DNA of 64,000 nucleotides from contig CAWALU010000006.1 in the NCBI GenBank assembly GCA_963782985.1, forward strand, positions 248,001 to 312,000. The letters run 5' to 3'. The position numbers and the translations under genes are program-made. Source of the DNA: CAVSWT01 sp963782985. GTDB taxonomy: Bacteria; Bacteroidota; Ignavibacteria; Ignavibacteriales; Ignavibacteriaceae. Positions within the stretch are counted from its first letter, which is position 1. Each line of letters opens with the position of its first letter. The notes under the pieces were generated by a model, which did no database searches, was not told the origin of the DNA, and saw only the letters and a program-made list of their open reading frames with translations. Below are positions 52,580-61,992 of this stretch, in pieces.

Positions 52580-55500
52580 ATGAAAGATTCAATTTTTTAT
52601 AAAGAAATAATTAATAAGTTAGAAAAACTTACAAAGAAGGAATATGCACTTTTTTCTTTTTTTGGTTTTCAAACTTTTGCCATAATTACTCTATCAGTTT
52701 TTTTAACTTTTGTTTTGCTGGAAACGATTTTTCATTTTTCATCAAGCGTGCGCACCGCTCTATTTTTTATTTTTCTTTTAATTTCAATCGGGGGTTTCAC
52801 TTTTCTCTTCTTTATTCCGGCTCTCAAATATTTTAATATTTTTAGAAAAACGAATTACTTTAACGCTGCAAATAAAGTTGGGAAAAATTTTCCTTTAATA
52901 AAAGATGATTTATTAAATGCAATGCAGCTTGTATCAATTGAAAATAAAAATAACTTTTATTCTCTTTCCTTAATTGACGCTGCATTTAAAAATGTTTATA
53001 ACAAAAGCAAAAGCATTCAGTTTGAATCAGTAGTTAATTTTAATAAAGCAAAAAATTTATTTTTTTATTTTATCGGAATTGTACTTATCTCAATTTTACT
53101 TTTAGGTATTGCGCCTGGAATTAATAGCGCTTCAAATAGATTAATAAATTTTAATACGGAATATACACAACCTCCAAAATTTTCTTTTGAAGTTTTACCG
53201 GGGAACGCTCAAGCAACAAAAGGCGATGACGTTGAAATAATAATAAGGGTAGTTGGCTCGCCGCTTCAAAATATTAATTTAGAAACTAAATCCGAAGATC
53301 AGGCAGATTTTACGACGGAAAATTTAGCGGCTGATTCACTCGGCATTTTTCATTTTGAACAAAAAGCTGTTCGTAATTCTTTTAAATATTTTGCCGAAGC
53401 TGAAAATATTAAAAGCGATGAATACCAAATTGAGGTAATCGATCATCCCATAATTAAAAATTTAGAAGTTAAAATAATTTCGCCATCATATTCAAAAATT
53501 CCTCCAGTTGTTTTAAATGATAATGGCAATATAAATACGCTAATCGGTAGCAGCGTGGATTTGAAAATAAATTCAACTAAAACTATTAAAAGCGCTGAGC
53601 TGCAATTTGGCGATTCAACTTCACATAAATTAAATATTGAAGGTGAAAATGCTTCCGGAAAATTTATTGTTAGAAAGGATAATAATTATAAAATTATTAT
53701 TACTGATGAGAATGAAAATCAGAATTTGTATCCTATAACCTACACCATAAAAGCGGCTTATGATGCTTATCCAACCATTGAAATTATTGATCCCAATAAA
53801 GATGTTACTTTGGCGAATGATAATCGCTTACCAATATATTTAAAAGTTACAGATGATTTCGGATTCACAAAACTTATTCTTAATTACAGGTTGTCTGCTT
53901 CTAAATATGAACCGCCGCAAAAAGATTTTAAAACGATAGAAATCCCCTTTAATAAAAGCAGCTCTGAAAACAGTGTAAATTATATTTGGAATCTTTCGCA
54001 AATGAGCTTAGCTGTTGATGATGTAGTTTCATATTATTTGGAAATTTTTGATAACGATATTTTCAACGGACCAAAATCCGCAAAGTCTCCTTCGTTTAAT
54101 ATTCGCGTGCCCTCTTTGGATGAGCTGCTGGCAAAAGCTGAAAACACGCAAACTCAATCTGAGCAGGATTTAAAAGAAATTTTAAAGCAAGCCGACGACT
54201 TGAAAAAAAATCTGGAAAAAATAGATCAGGAGCTAAAGAAAGATCAAAAAGAATTATCGTGGGAGGAAAAAAAGAAAATTGAAAAAAGTCTGGATCAATT
54301 TGAAGACTTGCAGAAAAAAGTTGATCAAGTGAATGAAAAGATGACGAAGATGCAGCAAGAGTTGCAGGAGAATAATTTGCTTTCCAAAGAAACGATGCAA
54401 AAATATATGGAGCTTCAGGATTTAATGAAAGAACTTTCCAGCGAAGAGATGAAAAAAGTTATGGAGCGAATGGAAAGTCTGCTGCAGAAAATGGATCGCA
54501 ATCAAATTCAGCAGGCTATGCAGGATATGAAAATTGATGAAGAAAAATTTCAGAAAAGTATTGAGCGTACTCTTAATTTGTTAAAGCGAATCCAAATTGA
54601 ACAAAAGGTTGATGAATTATTAAAACGCACCGAGCAAATGACGAACAAGCAGAATGAGCTTCAAAAGGAAACTGAGAAAAATGATTTATCAAAACAAAGT
54701 GAAAAAGAAAATTTAAGCGAAAAGCAAAATGAAATTTCCGATGAATTAAAAAAGTTTGATGAAGAAATGAAAAAGCTGGAAGAAAAAATGAACTCGCTTG
54801 AAGACATGCCCAAAGACGAGCTTGCAAAAATGATGGAGGAATTTGAGAAGCAGCAGAACCAGGAAAAATCTGATCAAGCTTCGCAGGATATTCAGCAGAG
54901 CCAAAAGCAAATGGCGCAGCAGAATCAATCGCAAGTAAGTAAAAATATGCAGCAGATGAATAAGATGATGCAGCAGCTTCAGGAATCAATTAAGCAGCAA
55001 AATCAAATGCAGACTTTTACTGATATGATGAAGATACTTGATAATTTAATTAATCTTTCCAAACAGCAGGAAGAATTAAAAAATGAATCAGAAAATTTAG
55101 AACCGAATTCATCTTCATTTAATGAAAACGCACAAAAGCAAAATGACATTGCGCGCAACCTTGATAAGCTGCTTCAGCAAATGTCTGAACTTTCACAAAA
55201 AACTTTTGCAATTACTCCGGAGATGGGAAAATCTTTGGGCGATGCAAAAAAACAAATGGATCAATCAATTCAATCATTGCAGAATAGAAACAGCGGAATG
55301 TCTTCCATGAGCCAGGGTGAAGCGATGAAATCATTAAACGAAGCGGCGGCGATGATGAAGGGTTCGATGGAATCGATGATGCAGGGGGGCGGTAAAGGCG
55401 GGATGATGTCGCTTATGCAGCAGCTTGGTAAAATGTCTCAGCAGCAAATGCAGCTAAATAATTTAACACAGCAGCTTCAGCAGGGAACGCACAATCAAGG

Positions 55501-55972
55501 ACCGTTAAGTCCGCAGCAGCAAGCTGAACTGCAAAGATTATCTCAGCAGCAGGAGCTAATTAGAAAATCAGTTGAGCAGTTGAATCAAGAGGCGAAACAA
55601 TCCGGACAGTCAAAAGGAATGGCGGCAAACTTGAATGATGTTTTAAATAAAATGCAGGAGGTTATAACCGATATGCAGACTGAAAAGCTGGACGACCCTT
55701 TGGTGCAAAAGCAGGAAAGAATTTTATCAAAGCTTTTAGATGCACAGCGTTCAATTAATGAAAGAGATTTTGAGAAAAAGAGAGAATCTAATTCAGGTGA
55801 TAATTTAGTACGGCAAACTCCGGATGACTTAAATTTATCATCAGAAAAAGAAAAAAATAAAATTAGAGATGAATTGAACAGAGCAATTAACGAAGGCTAC
55901 ACCAAAGATTACGAAATGCTGATTAGAAAATATTATGAAGCGCTTCAGAAAGAGAATGCGGTAAATCAATAA
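52580..55972 (+). CDS. DUF4175 membrane protein with long Gln/Met-rich coiled coil
   Basis: 1130 residues from the chosen ATG 52580 (MKDSIFYKEIINKLEKL); an upstream ATG at 52520 lies inside the palindromic repeat. Two or three membrane segments occupy about 25-80 and 165-190. An extracytoplasmic beta-rich region runs to about 510. From about 520 to 1060 it is a coiled coil rich in Gln, Met, Lys and Glu (repeated MQQLQ, QQNQ, KMDRN patterns), then a charged end. DUF4175 proteins accompany DUF4159, MoxR and vWA genes. The domain is seen; the function is unknown, perhaps a scaffold at the envelope. Confidence 0.85.
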   Translation: MKDSIFYKEIINKLEKLTKKEYALFSFFGFQTFAIITLSVFLTFVLLETIFHFSSSVRTALFFIFLLISIGGFTFLFFIPALKYFNIFRKTNYFNAANKVGKNFPLIKDDLLNAMQLVSIENKNNFYSLSLIDAAFKNVYNKSKSIQFESVVNFNKAKNLFFYFIGIVLISILLLGIAPGINSASNRLINFNTEYTQPPKFSFEVLPGNAQATKGDDVEIIIRVVGSPLQNINLETKSEDQADFTTENLAADSLGIFHFEQKAVRNSFKYFAEAENIKSDEYQIEVIDHPIIKNLEVKIISPSYSKIPPVVLNDNGNINTLIGSSVDLKINSTKTIKSAELQFGDSTSHKLNIEGENASGKFIVRKDNNYKIIITDENENQNLYPITYTIKAAYDAYPTIEIIDPNKDVTLANDNRLPIYLKVTDDFGFTKLILNYRLSASKYEPPQKDFKTIEIPFNKSSSENSVNYIWNLSQMSLAVDDVVSYYLEIFDNDIFNGPKSAKSPSFNIRVPSLDELLAKAENTQTQSEQDLKEILKQADDLKKNLEKIDQELKKDQKELSWEEKKKIEKSLDQFEDLQKKVDQVNEKMTKMQQELQENNLLSKETMQKYMELQDLMKELSSEEMKKVMERMESLLQKMDRNQIQQAMQDMKIDEEKFQKSIERTLNLLKRIQIEQKVDELLKRTEQMTNKQNELQKETEKNDLSKQSEKENLSEKQNEISDELKKFDEEMKKLEEKMNSLEDMPKDELAKMMEEFEKQQNQEKSDQASQDIQQSQKQMAQQNQSQVSKNMQQMNKMMQQLQESIKQQNQMQTFTDMMKILDNLINLSKQQEELKNESENLEPNSSSFNENAQKQNDIARNLDKLLQQMSELSQKTFAITPEMGKSLGDAKKQMDQSIQSLQNRNSGMSSMSQGEAMKSLNEAAAMMKGSMESMMQGGGKGGMMSLMQQLGKMSQQQMQLNNLTQQLQQGTHNQGPLSPQQQAELQRLSQQQELIRKSVEQLNQEAKQSGQSKGMAANLNDVLNKMQEVITDMQTEKLDDPLVQKQERILSKLLDAQRSINERDFEKKRESNSGDNLVRQTPDDLNLSSEKEKNKIRDELNRAINEGYTKDYEMLIRKYYEALQKENAVNQ

Positions 55973-56405
55973 AATAAATTTTCTTAATTATTACGAAATA
56001 ACTTGCCCAAAACTAAGTCTAAGTGAAACTTCGCTCTGGAAGCGGATATTTGGTCATTTACCGCAATTAAAGCAGAATTATGCAATATTTTTCCTTCATT
56101 CAGCTTTTCGGCTTAATTTTTAAGCCATTTTATTTATACACAAGTAGAGTTTGCTGGTCAGCTTTCCTTAAGTTTCTATTGATAAACGTAATTTGCTGCA
56201 ATTCCTTTACTCCTCGTTGATTTATGATTCCGGCTAGCTGCAATATTATTCCCCCAGCTAAATTGTCATTCACCCTGGTTACATTGCCATTCCTACTAAT
56301 TACAATGCAATTCATTCTAATTTAAAGGAAGTTATATGTTAACTATTTTATGAGAAGGGGAAGAATTGCGGGGAGTAGATTTAAGCGTAAACTCATGAGT
56401 GAGTG
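55973..56405. other. Intergenic, no confident gene
   Basis: 433 bases. A 61-codon open frame on the minus strand (56130-56315) has no recognisable motif and no ribosome-binding site, so it is not called. I see no tRNA, terminator or repeat. It may be decayed coding DNA. Confidence 0.5.
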
Positions 56406-57258
56406 TTACACCGGATCTATATGTACAAAAACCTGGTTAATGTCTGCAATTTTTAAAATTTCATTTCTAACCCCCACGCCTGTTTCATGCGAGTCTTGCG
56501 TAGTAATATTTTTATCCACTTCAATATGAATTTCTACATGAAACTTATTGCCAACATAATGGGACTTTAAATCATTTATACCTTTAACTCCTTCAACTTT
56601 CAAAGCTTTATTTGCTATCTCCAAAATCATATCTTCATCGGCGGCTTTGCCCATTAAGTAATTAATATTTTCTTTTGCAATTTCGTAACCGGATTTTAAA
56701 ATAAATAACGCAATAAAAATCCCCACAATGCCGTCAAGTTTTGGGTAGCCGAATTCAATTCCCGCAACACCGATTAATGAAAGCAATGAAGCGAGTACAT
56801 CGTTCATACTATCAACCGCGCTGGCTTTTAAGCCAGGACTTTTAAATGCCTTCCCCACCTTAGATTGGTAACGCATCAGAATTATTTTTACAATTACAGT
56901 AAAAACTAAAACCAAATAAACAGGCAAAGTAATTTCCGAGCTTGTAGGTTCAATAATTCGTTTTACGGATTCTTTAATTATTTCAATGCCCACAATTGCC
57001 GAAAAAAGGGCGATAATAAATACTGCAATTGGCTGCGCTGCATTATGCCCGAATTGATGTTCTTCATCAGGTTTTTTTAACGACACATGCACGCTGTACA
57101 TAATTGCTGCGGAAGAAACAATGTCGGTTAAGTGAATTAACTGCATCAGATATAACGGCAATGGAGTTGGAGAGTACACCGATAAATCCTTTTATAATAA
57201 AAAGGAAAATATTGGTTATTAAGGAAAGTGTAGTCGCCCGTTTTAATATTTTTGCCAT
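56406..57258 (-). pseudogene. Cation diffusion facilitator transporter, frameshifted
   Basis: Two frames together give one CDF protein. The first (start ATG 57258) reads MAKILKRATTLSLITNIFLF to ISDAVNSL; the second continues TDIVSSAAIMYSVHVSLKK to HIDPV at 56406. One extra T at 57128-57129 (plus strand) breaks the frame within the metal-binding SDAVNSLTD motif. Restored, it has about 284 residues, six membrane helices with the Asp motifs DAVNSLTD and DSMNDVL, and a C-terminal cytoplasmic domain. CDF proteins export zinc, iron or manganese. It may be a true pseudogene or a sequencing error. Confidence 0.85.
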
Positions 57259-57572
57259 AGATAAAGATAAAATAGATTTTCTTCAGAATAAATTTTTTTT
57301 GTTTATTATTTGTAATTGAAGGTTGGGAAAAGAGGAAATCATTTGCAGGCTGCAATAAATTTCTCACGAAAATTCATATAAATATATGTACGCAAAAAGA
57401 TTATTGAAGATTACTAACATCGTAAACATTTTTAGATTGAAACAGCTTCTAAAAAATCCACCGCCCCTAACAATCTATATTTTATGTCAACAATTTCTTT
57501 TGAAAGTTTTAGTAGATTATAGACACAGTTTATCCGACAATCTAAACACTCTTTAATTGGAAAAGGAAATTT
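57259..57572. other. Intergenic between divergent genes, no feature seen
   Basis: 314 AT-rich bases between the CDF gene (minus) and the polyketide synthase gene (plus). They should hold both promoters, but no pair with good -35/-10 spacing was found. Confidence 0.5.
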
Positions 57573-58661
57573 ATGTTAATAGATGTTGCTACTTCTTCGC
57601 CCCCTTATAAAGTTCCACAAAATATTGCCGCTGCAGAATTAAAAAAAAGAATGGCTGATCGTCCCGCAATAGAAAGGATGATAGATTCCGGTTCTAATTC
57701 TTCCGGCATTGAACAAAGATATTTTGTTGTACCTGATGCCGATGAAAATGAAAAAAATAAATTTTATTCTAACAGCGGAAATTATATAAAGCCTGATACA
57801 CAGCTAAGAATGATTGAATATGAGAAATGGTCAAAGGCTTTAACTAAGCAGGCGGTTTCAGATCTATTAAAGAAAAATAATTTTGATCCTAAAAAAATTG
57901 AAAGATTAATTACAATATCATGCACAGGATTTTTTGCGCCGGGCTTGGATTATTTTTTAATTGAAGAGTTTAATATTCCGCATTCCGTTAAGCGCACCAA
58001 CATTGGATTTATGGGCTGTGCCGCCTCTATAATCGGGTTTAACTCTGTGTTTGAAGCTTTCAACTCTGCGGATGAAAAAGAACTGAATACGCTTTTAGTT
58101 TCAGTGGAACTGTGCAGTATTCATTTGCAGACTGAACCAACGAGGGACAATATTATTGCTAACTTAATTTTTGCCGACGGCTGCGCGGCGGCTTTGTTTT
58201 CGAATTCTCCCCAGCTAAAGCCTAAGCTAAATTTGGTTTGGGTTGAATCTTTTTTGTTTGAAAACTCCGCTGAATATATGGGCTGGAAAATCGGAAATTT
58301 TGGTTTTGAAATGATGCTGTCCTCCAATCTTCCAAAAATAATTTTGAATGACACAGTTCCACAATTATTAAAAATATTTGATGACAAAAAAATAAAAAAA
58401 GAAGATATAAAACATTGGGCATTGCATCCCGGCGGCAGAGCGATTTTAGATTCACTTCAAAACGGAATTGGGCTTACAGATGAGCAGCTTAAACCTTCTC
58501 GCGAAGTTTTAAGAAAATACGGCAATATGTCTTCGGCTTCAATTCTTTTTGTGCTTAAAGAAATTTTTGATTCAGTAGAAATTAACAAAGGCGATTTTTG
58601 CTGCGCTGTTGCTTTTGGTCCAGGATTAACAATGGAAGTAGCGCTCTTTCAAAGTTTGTAA
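57573..58661 (+). CDS. Type III polyketide synthase (chalcone/stilbene synthase family)
   Basis: 362 residues. The catalytic triad is visible: Cys149 in GFMGCAASI, His285 in WALHPGGRAI and Asn318 in YGNMSSAS. The spacing closely matches plant chalcone synthase. The C-terminal GFGPG-like loop reads AFGPGLTME. These homodimers extend acyl-CoA starters with malonyl-CoA to give alkylpyrones, alkylresorcinols or similar. The gene is followed two bases later by a methyltransferase and then an FAD reductase, so the product is probably methylated and reduced or oxidised. The starter unit is unknown. Start ATG has AAAAGGAAA upstream. Confidence 0.94.
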   Translation: MLIDVATSSPPYKVPQNIAAAELKKRMADRPAIERMIDSGSNSSGIEQRYFVVPDADENEKNKFYSNSGNYIKPDTQLRMIEYEKWSKALTKQAVSDLLKKNNFDPKKIERLITISCTGFFAPGLDYFLIEEFNIPHSVKRTNIGFMGCAASIIGFNSVFEAFNSADEKELNTLLVSVELCSIHLQTEPTRDNIIANLIFADGCAAALFSNSPQLKPKLNLVWVESFLFENSAEYMGWKIGNFGFEMMLSSNLPKIILNDTVPQLLKIFDDKKIKKEDIKHWALHPGGRAILDSLQNGIGLTDEQLKPSREVLRKYGNMSSASILFVLKEIFDSVEINKGDFCCAVAFGPGLTMEVALFQSL

Positions 58662-58663
58662 AA

Positions 58664-59329
58664 ATGTTTAAGCGAAGTTATAAAAAGGAGATGATGGATG
58701 ATTATACAATTCACGATGAAAGAATTATTCATGCTTTAAATGAATTAAAAATTATTAATAAATATTTAGGCGGAAATTCAACAACAAAAAAAGCAATTAA
58801 AGTTTTTTTAAATAAAAGTAAAATCAAAAAAATTAAAACTATTTTGGATATTGGCGGGGGCGCTTCCGATGTTTTGCTCTCTTCTAAAACAAATTTTAAA
58901 ATAACGAATATGGATATAAATATCGGAGCAAATAATTATGTTAAAAATATTTCCTCTAACGTCAATATAGTCTGCGCCGATATTTTTCATCCTTCTTTTA
59001 AATCAAAAAGTTTTGATGTTGTTCATGCCTCGTTATTCTTTCATCATTTTAATGAAAATGAAATAAAAAAAATACTAATTAGTATGAAACAGATTGCTAT
59101 TTCAGGAATTATAATTAATGATTTGCATCGTTCTGTTTTTGCTTTAGCGGGAATAAAAATCTTGACTTCCATATTTTCAAAAAGTGATATGGTAAAAAAC
59201 GATGCGCCTCTTTCTGTAAAAAGGGGATTTAAAAAATCGGAGCTTAATAATATTTTAACTGAATTAAATTTTAATTATCAAATAAAATGGAATTGGGCTT
59301 TTAGGTGGCTTGTAACAATTTATTTATAG
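58664..59329 (+). CDS. SAM-dependent methyltransferase
   Basis: 221 residues from the chosen ATG 58664, two bases after the synthase stop; the frame extends back into the synthase gene but that part is not like a methyltransferase. The SAM-binding motif is ILDIGGGASDVLL, followed by an acidic ITNMDIN and motif ADIFHPSFKSKSFDVVHAS with FHHF. It matches the class I fold, like methyltransferases paired with type III synthases that methylate the pyrone or resorcinol oxygen; that function is inferred from position. Confidence 0.85.
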   Translation: MFKRSYKKEMMDDYTIHDERIIHALNELKIINKYLGGNSTTKKAIKVFLNKSKIKKIKTILDIGGGASDVLLSSKTNFKITNMDINIGANNYVKNISSNVNIVCADIFHPSFKSKSFDVVHASLFFHHFNENEIKKILISMKQIAISGIIINDLHRSVFALAGIKILTSIFSKSDMVKNDAPLSVKRGFKKSELNNILTELNFNYQIKWNWAFRWLVTIYL

Positions 59330-59404
59330 ATAAAAGGTAAACCTGCCTGCACTTCGTTTCCGCAGGAAGTTTAAAATTTATACAATGAATTTGATATAAA
59401 ATAA

Positions 59405-60553
59405 ATGAGTAAAAGTGAATTTGATGTAGGAATTATGGGAGGAGGCCCGGCAGGTAGTACAGCAGCAATTTTACTTGCGCAAAAAGGATTTAATGTTTGT
59501 CTGATTGAAAAAAAATGCTTTCCCCGCGAAACACTCTGCGGTGAATTTCTTTCTCACGAAGTTATTCAATTTTTAAAAGAGCAAAATATATTTGATGATT
59601 TCCTTTCGCTAAATCCAAATCCCTTAGCTGCTTTTAAGTTTTATAATAATAACGGCAAAAGTATTTATGCTGATTTTGATTTCACCGCATATGGATTAAG
59701 ACGATCCAAGTTTGATAATTTTTTATTGAATAAAGCTAAAGCAAACGGCGCGAAAATTATTCAGCCAGCCGAGGTTAAAAACATAAAAAAAATTAATGAC
59801 AATTATGAACTAACTATTTCCAGCGGGGAGGGGGAAGATTATTTAATAAAAGTAAATAACTTAATTGCGGCTTATGGTAAACAAAATAATCTAGATAAAT
59901 CATTGGGTAGAAGTTTTGTAAATGTTAAATCAAAATTAAACGGAATAAAATTTCATATTGAAAAAAAATTGCTGAATGATTTTGACGAAGAAGAAATTCA
60001 AATTTATTCTTCTGATAAAATATACTGCGGAATAAACGCAGTGGATGCAAACATTGTTACATTATGTTTTTTAGAAAATAGAAGTGATGATCAGCCGGCG
60101 CCAAGACAACAGCTGCCGGAATTAATGCTGAAGAATAAAAGTTTTGCTAAAATATTTAAGCCTGAAGCATTTGATTTTTTTGATGAAGCTAAGATTTATG
60201 GAACGGGAAATATTTATTTTGGGAAAAGAAATTTAGTGGAAAATGGAATTTATATGATTGGCGATGCCGCCTCAGTTATTGCTCCTCTGGCAGGGGATGG
60301 AATTGGGATGGCAATGGAATCGGGGAAAATTATTTCTTCATTATTAAAAAGACAGAGGCAAGAAAATTTAAATAAAAAAACTATTGAAGAATTATATAAA
60401 AAAAAATGGCGACAAAAATTTGCCGGACGAATCAAAACAGCCGGGCTGGTGCAAAAAATCATTTTAAATAAAGCGCCGCGCTTTTTAGGTTTTGAATTAG
60501 TTTACAATATTCCTTCTCTTCTCTCTGTATTAATTAAGATGACAAGAAATTAA
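59405..60553 (+). CDS. FAD-dependent oxidoreductase, geranylgeranyl reductase-like
   Basis: 382 residues. The N-terminal FAD motif is GIMGGGPAGSTAAILLAQKG, then IEKKCFPRETLCGEFL (typical of the geranylgeranyl-reductase/halogenase-like group) and the late YMIGDAASVIAPLAGDGIGM motif. It has no membrane helix. It forms the third gene of the polyketide operon, 75 bases after the methyltransferase, and may tailor the product. It could instead act on an isoprenoid; no prenyl gene is nearby. Confidence 0.87.
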   Translation: MSKSEFDVGIMGGGPAGSTAAILLAQKGFNVCLIEKKCFPRETLCGEFLSHEVIQFLKEQNIFDDFLSLNPNPLAAFKFYNNNGKSIYADFDFTAYGLRRSKFDNFLLNKAKANGAKIIQPAEVKNIKKINDNYELTISSGEGEDYLIKVNNLIAAYGKQNNLDKSLGRSFVNVKSKLNGIKFHIEKKLLNDFDEEEIQIYSSDKIYCGINAVDANIVTLCFLENRSDDQPAPRQQLPELMLKNKSFAKIFKPEAFDFFDEAKIYGTGNIYFGKRNLVENGIYMIGDAASVIAPLAGDGIGMAMESGKIISSLLKRQRQENLNKKTIEELYKKKWRQKFAGRIKTAGLVQKIILNKAPRFLGFELVYNIPSLLSVLIKMTRN

Positions 60554-60640
60554 GCCCTATTGCTATTGAAACAATAAAAGAGATGAATCGCTTCAGTTTT
60601 TTTGTAAATTAAAACTAAAATATTTCACAGGGAATTATCA

Positions 60641-61276
60641 TTGAATAAATTATTAAAAACAGCTTTAATACTTTCAGTAATTACAATTGGATACAATTTA
60701 ATTGAAGGTGTTGCATCACTGCTTTTTGGTTTGGCAGATGAAACATTAGCTTTACTTGGTTTTGGAGTGGATAGCTTTGTGGAAGTCTTTTCGGGTATCG
60801 GAATTTTCCATATGGTTTTGAGAATGAAATTTTCTAAGGTAAATGAAAGAGATAAGTTTGAAAGAACCGCTTTAACAATTACCGGAATAAGTTTTCATTT
60901 ATTAGCTGCCGGGTTGGTATTCGCTTCAATTATAAATATTATTTATGACGTAAAACCCACTACTACGTTAGCCGGAATAATTATTTCTTTAATTTCTATT
61001 GCCACCATGTTTTTTTTGATGAATGCAAAATTAAAAGTCGGTAAAGAGTTAAACTCTGATGCAATAATATCCGACGCTAACTGTACTAAAACTTGTTTTT
61101 ATCTCTCATTTATCCTTTTGGTTTCAAGCGGGCTTTATGAAATTTTTAAGATAGGGTATTTTGATATTCTGGGGTCGATAGGGATTGCATATTACGCTTT
61201 TAAGGAGGGGAGGGAAGCATTTGAAAAAGTTAAATCGGGAAACTTAGCTTGCTCGTGTGAAAGTGATGAAAATTAA
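60641..61276 (+). CDS. Short CDF-like membrane protein
   Basis: 211 residues from a TTG start. Five or six hydrophobic segments; the first part (LIEGVASLLFGLADETLAL, then GFGVDSFVEVFSG) resembles the N-terminal half of cation diffusion facilitators, and DAIISDANCTKTC the fifth helix. It lacks the C-terminal cytoplasmic domain and ends in a Cys-containing tail (LACSCESDEN) that might bind metal. It is separate from the broken CDF gene at 56406-57258. Substrate unknown. Confidence 0.78.
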   Translation: MNKLLKTALILSVITIGYNLIEGVASLLFGLADETLALLGFGVDSFVEVFSGIGIFHMVLRMKFSKVNERDKFERTALTITGISFHLLAAGLVFASIINIIYDVKPTTTLAGIIISLISIATMFFLMNAKLKVGKELNSDAIISDANCTKTCFYLSFILLVSSGLYEIFKIGYFDILGSIGIAYYAFKEGREAFEKVKSGNLACSCESDEN

Positions 61277-61303
61277 ACTCCGTGAATATTTTTATAGCTA
61301 ATT

Positions 61304-61978
61304 CTAAAAAACTTCTTCATCGAAATAAAGATTAATATGAGTTACGCCTTCAACCTTTCCTAGCTCCGCAATAAACTGCTGATTGATTTTTTTATTTCGA
61401 AGACCGACGTGGTAGGAAATTTCTGTTCCGTTATTAAAAATTGATTTAACATTTAAAAGATTAATTTGCTTGCAGTATTTTTTTAACACGGGATAGTACG
61501 GCGCTTTTTCTTGCACCTCATGTCCGGCGTAAGTAAACTGAAGTAAAAATTTTTCGCCAGCCATTGAAAGGGCGTTGGTTTTAGATAAAACAACTATAAC
61601 AGAACCGACAAATAAAGTCCCGACAATTGCTACAATGTGCAAGCCAACTCCGGCTGACATTCCAATTGCCAACGAAAAAAATATATAAACAATATCCATC
61701 GTTTCTTTAACCGCAGTTCTAAAACGGATAATAGACATCGCCCCCACCAGTCCGAAAGCGCGGGCAAGATTATTTCCTATTACCATAATTACAATTGCGG
61801 TTATCATCCCTAATACTACTAATGAATTTATAAATGAGATTGAGTAACCGGGACCGCGGTAGGTAATTCTATAAAAAAAAGAAATTACCAGTGTGCATAA
61901 AAATGCTATTAAAAGATTTTCTAATACATCACCAATGGTTAGCGAGTAATTAATAAAATTTTCAAAATCAGAAATCAT
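61304..61978 (-). CDS. DUF4956 membrane protein
   Basis: 224 residues. Three or four membrane helices in the first 140 residues, with the family's hallmark VGAMSIIRFRTAVKE just after helix two, then a soluble C-terminal domain (about 145-224). DUF4956 proteins are regularly encoded next to VTC-domain genes, as here (14 bases away), and may help move or anchor polyphosphate; the biochemical role is not established. Last gene of the three-gene unit. Confidence 0.92.
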   Translation of the reverse strand: MISDFENFINYSLTIGDVLENLLIAFLCTLVISFFYRITYRGPGYSISFINSLVVLGMITAIVIMVIGNNLARAFGLVGAMSIIRFRTAVKETMDIVYIFFSLAIGMSAGVGLHIVAIVGTLFVGSVIVVLSKTNALSMAGEKFLLQFTYAGHEVQEKAPYYPVLKKYCKQINLLNVKSIFNNGTEISYHVGLRNKKINQQFIAELGKVEGVTHINLYFDEEVF

Positions 61979-61992
61979 AACAAAGAAAATTC

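Noticed and set aside
54573..54989. 138-codon open frame antisense to the DUF4175 coiled coil
   Set aside because: Arises from the repetitive Gln/Lys codons on the other strand; no start signal.
56130..56315. 61-codon open frame on the minus strand
   Set aside because: No ribosome-binding site, no recognisable motif, and no hydrophobic or domain pattern; likely chance in a long gap.
59341..59366. CCTGC...GCAGG inverted repeat between the methyltransferase and FAD genes
   Set aside because: Only a 5-bp stem with no T-run; too weak to call as a terminator or repeat family.
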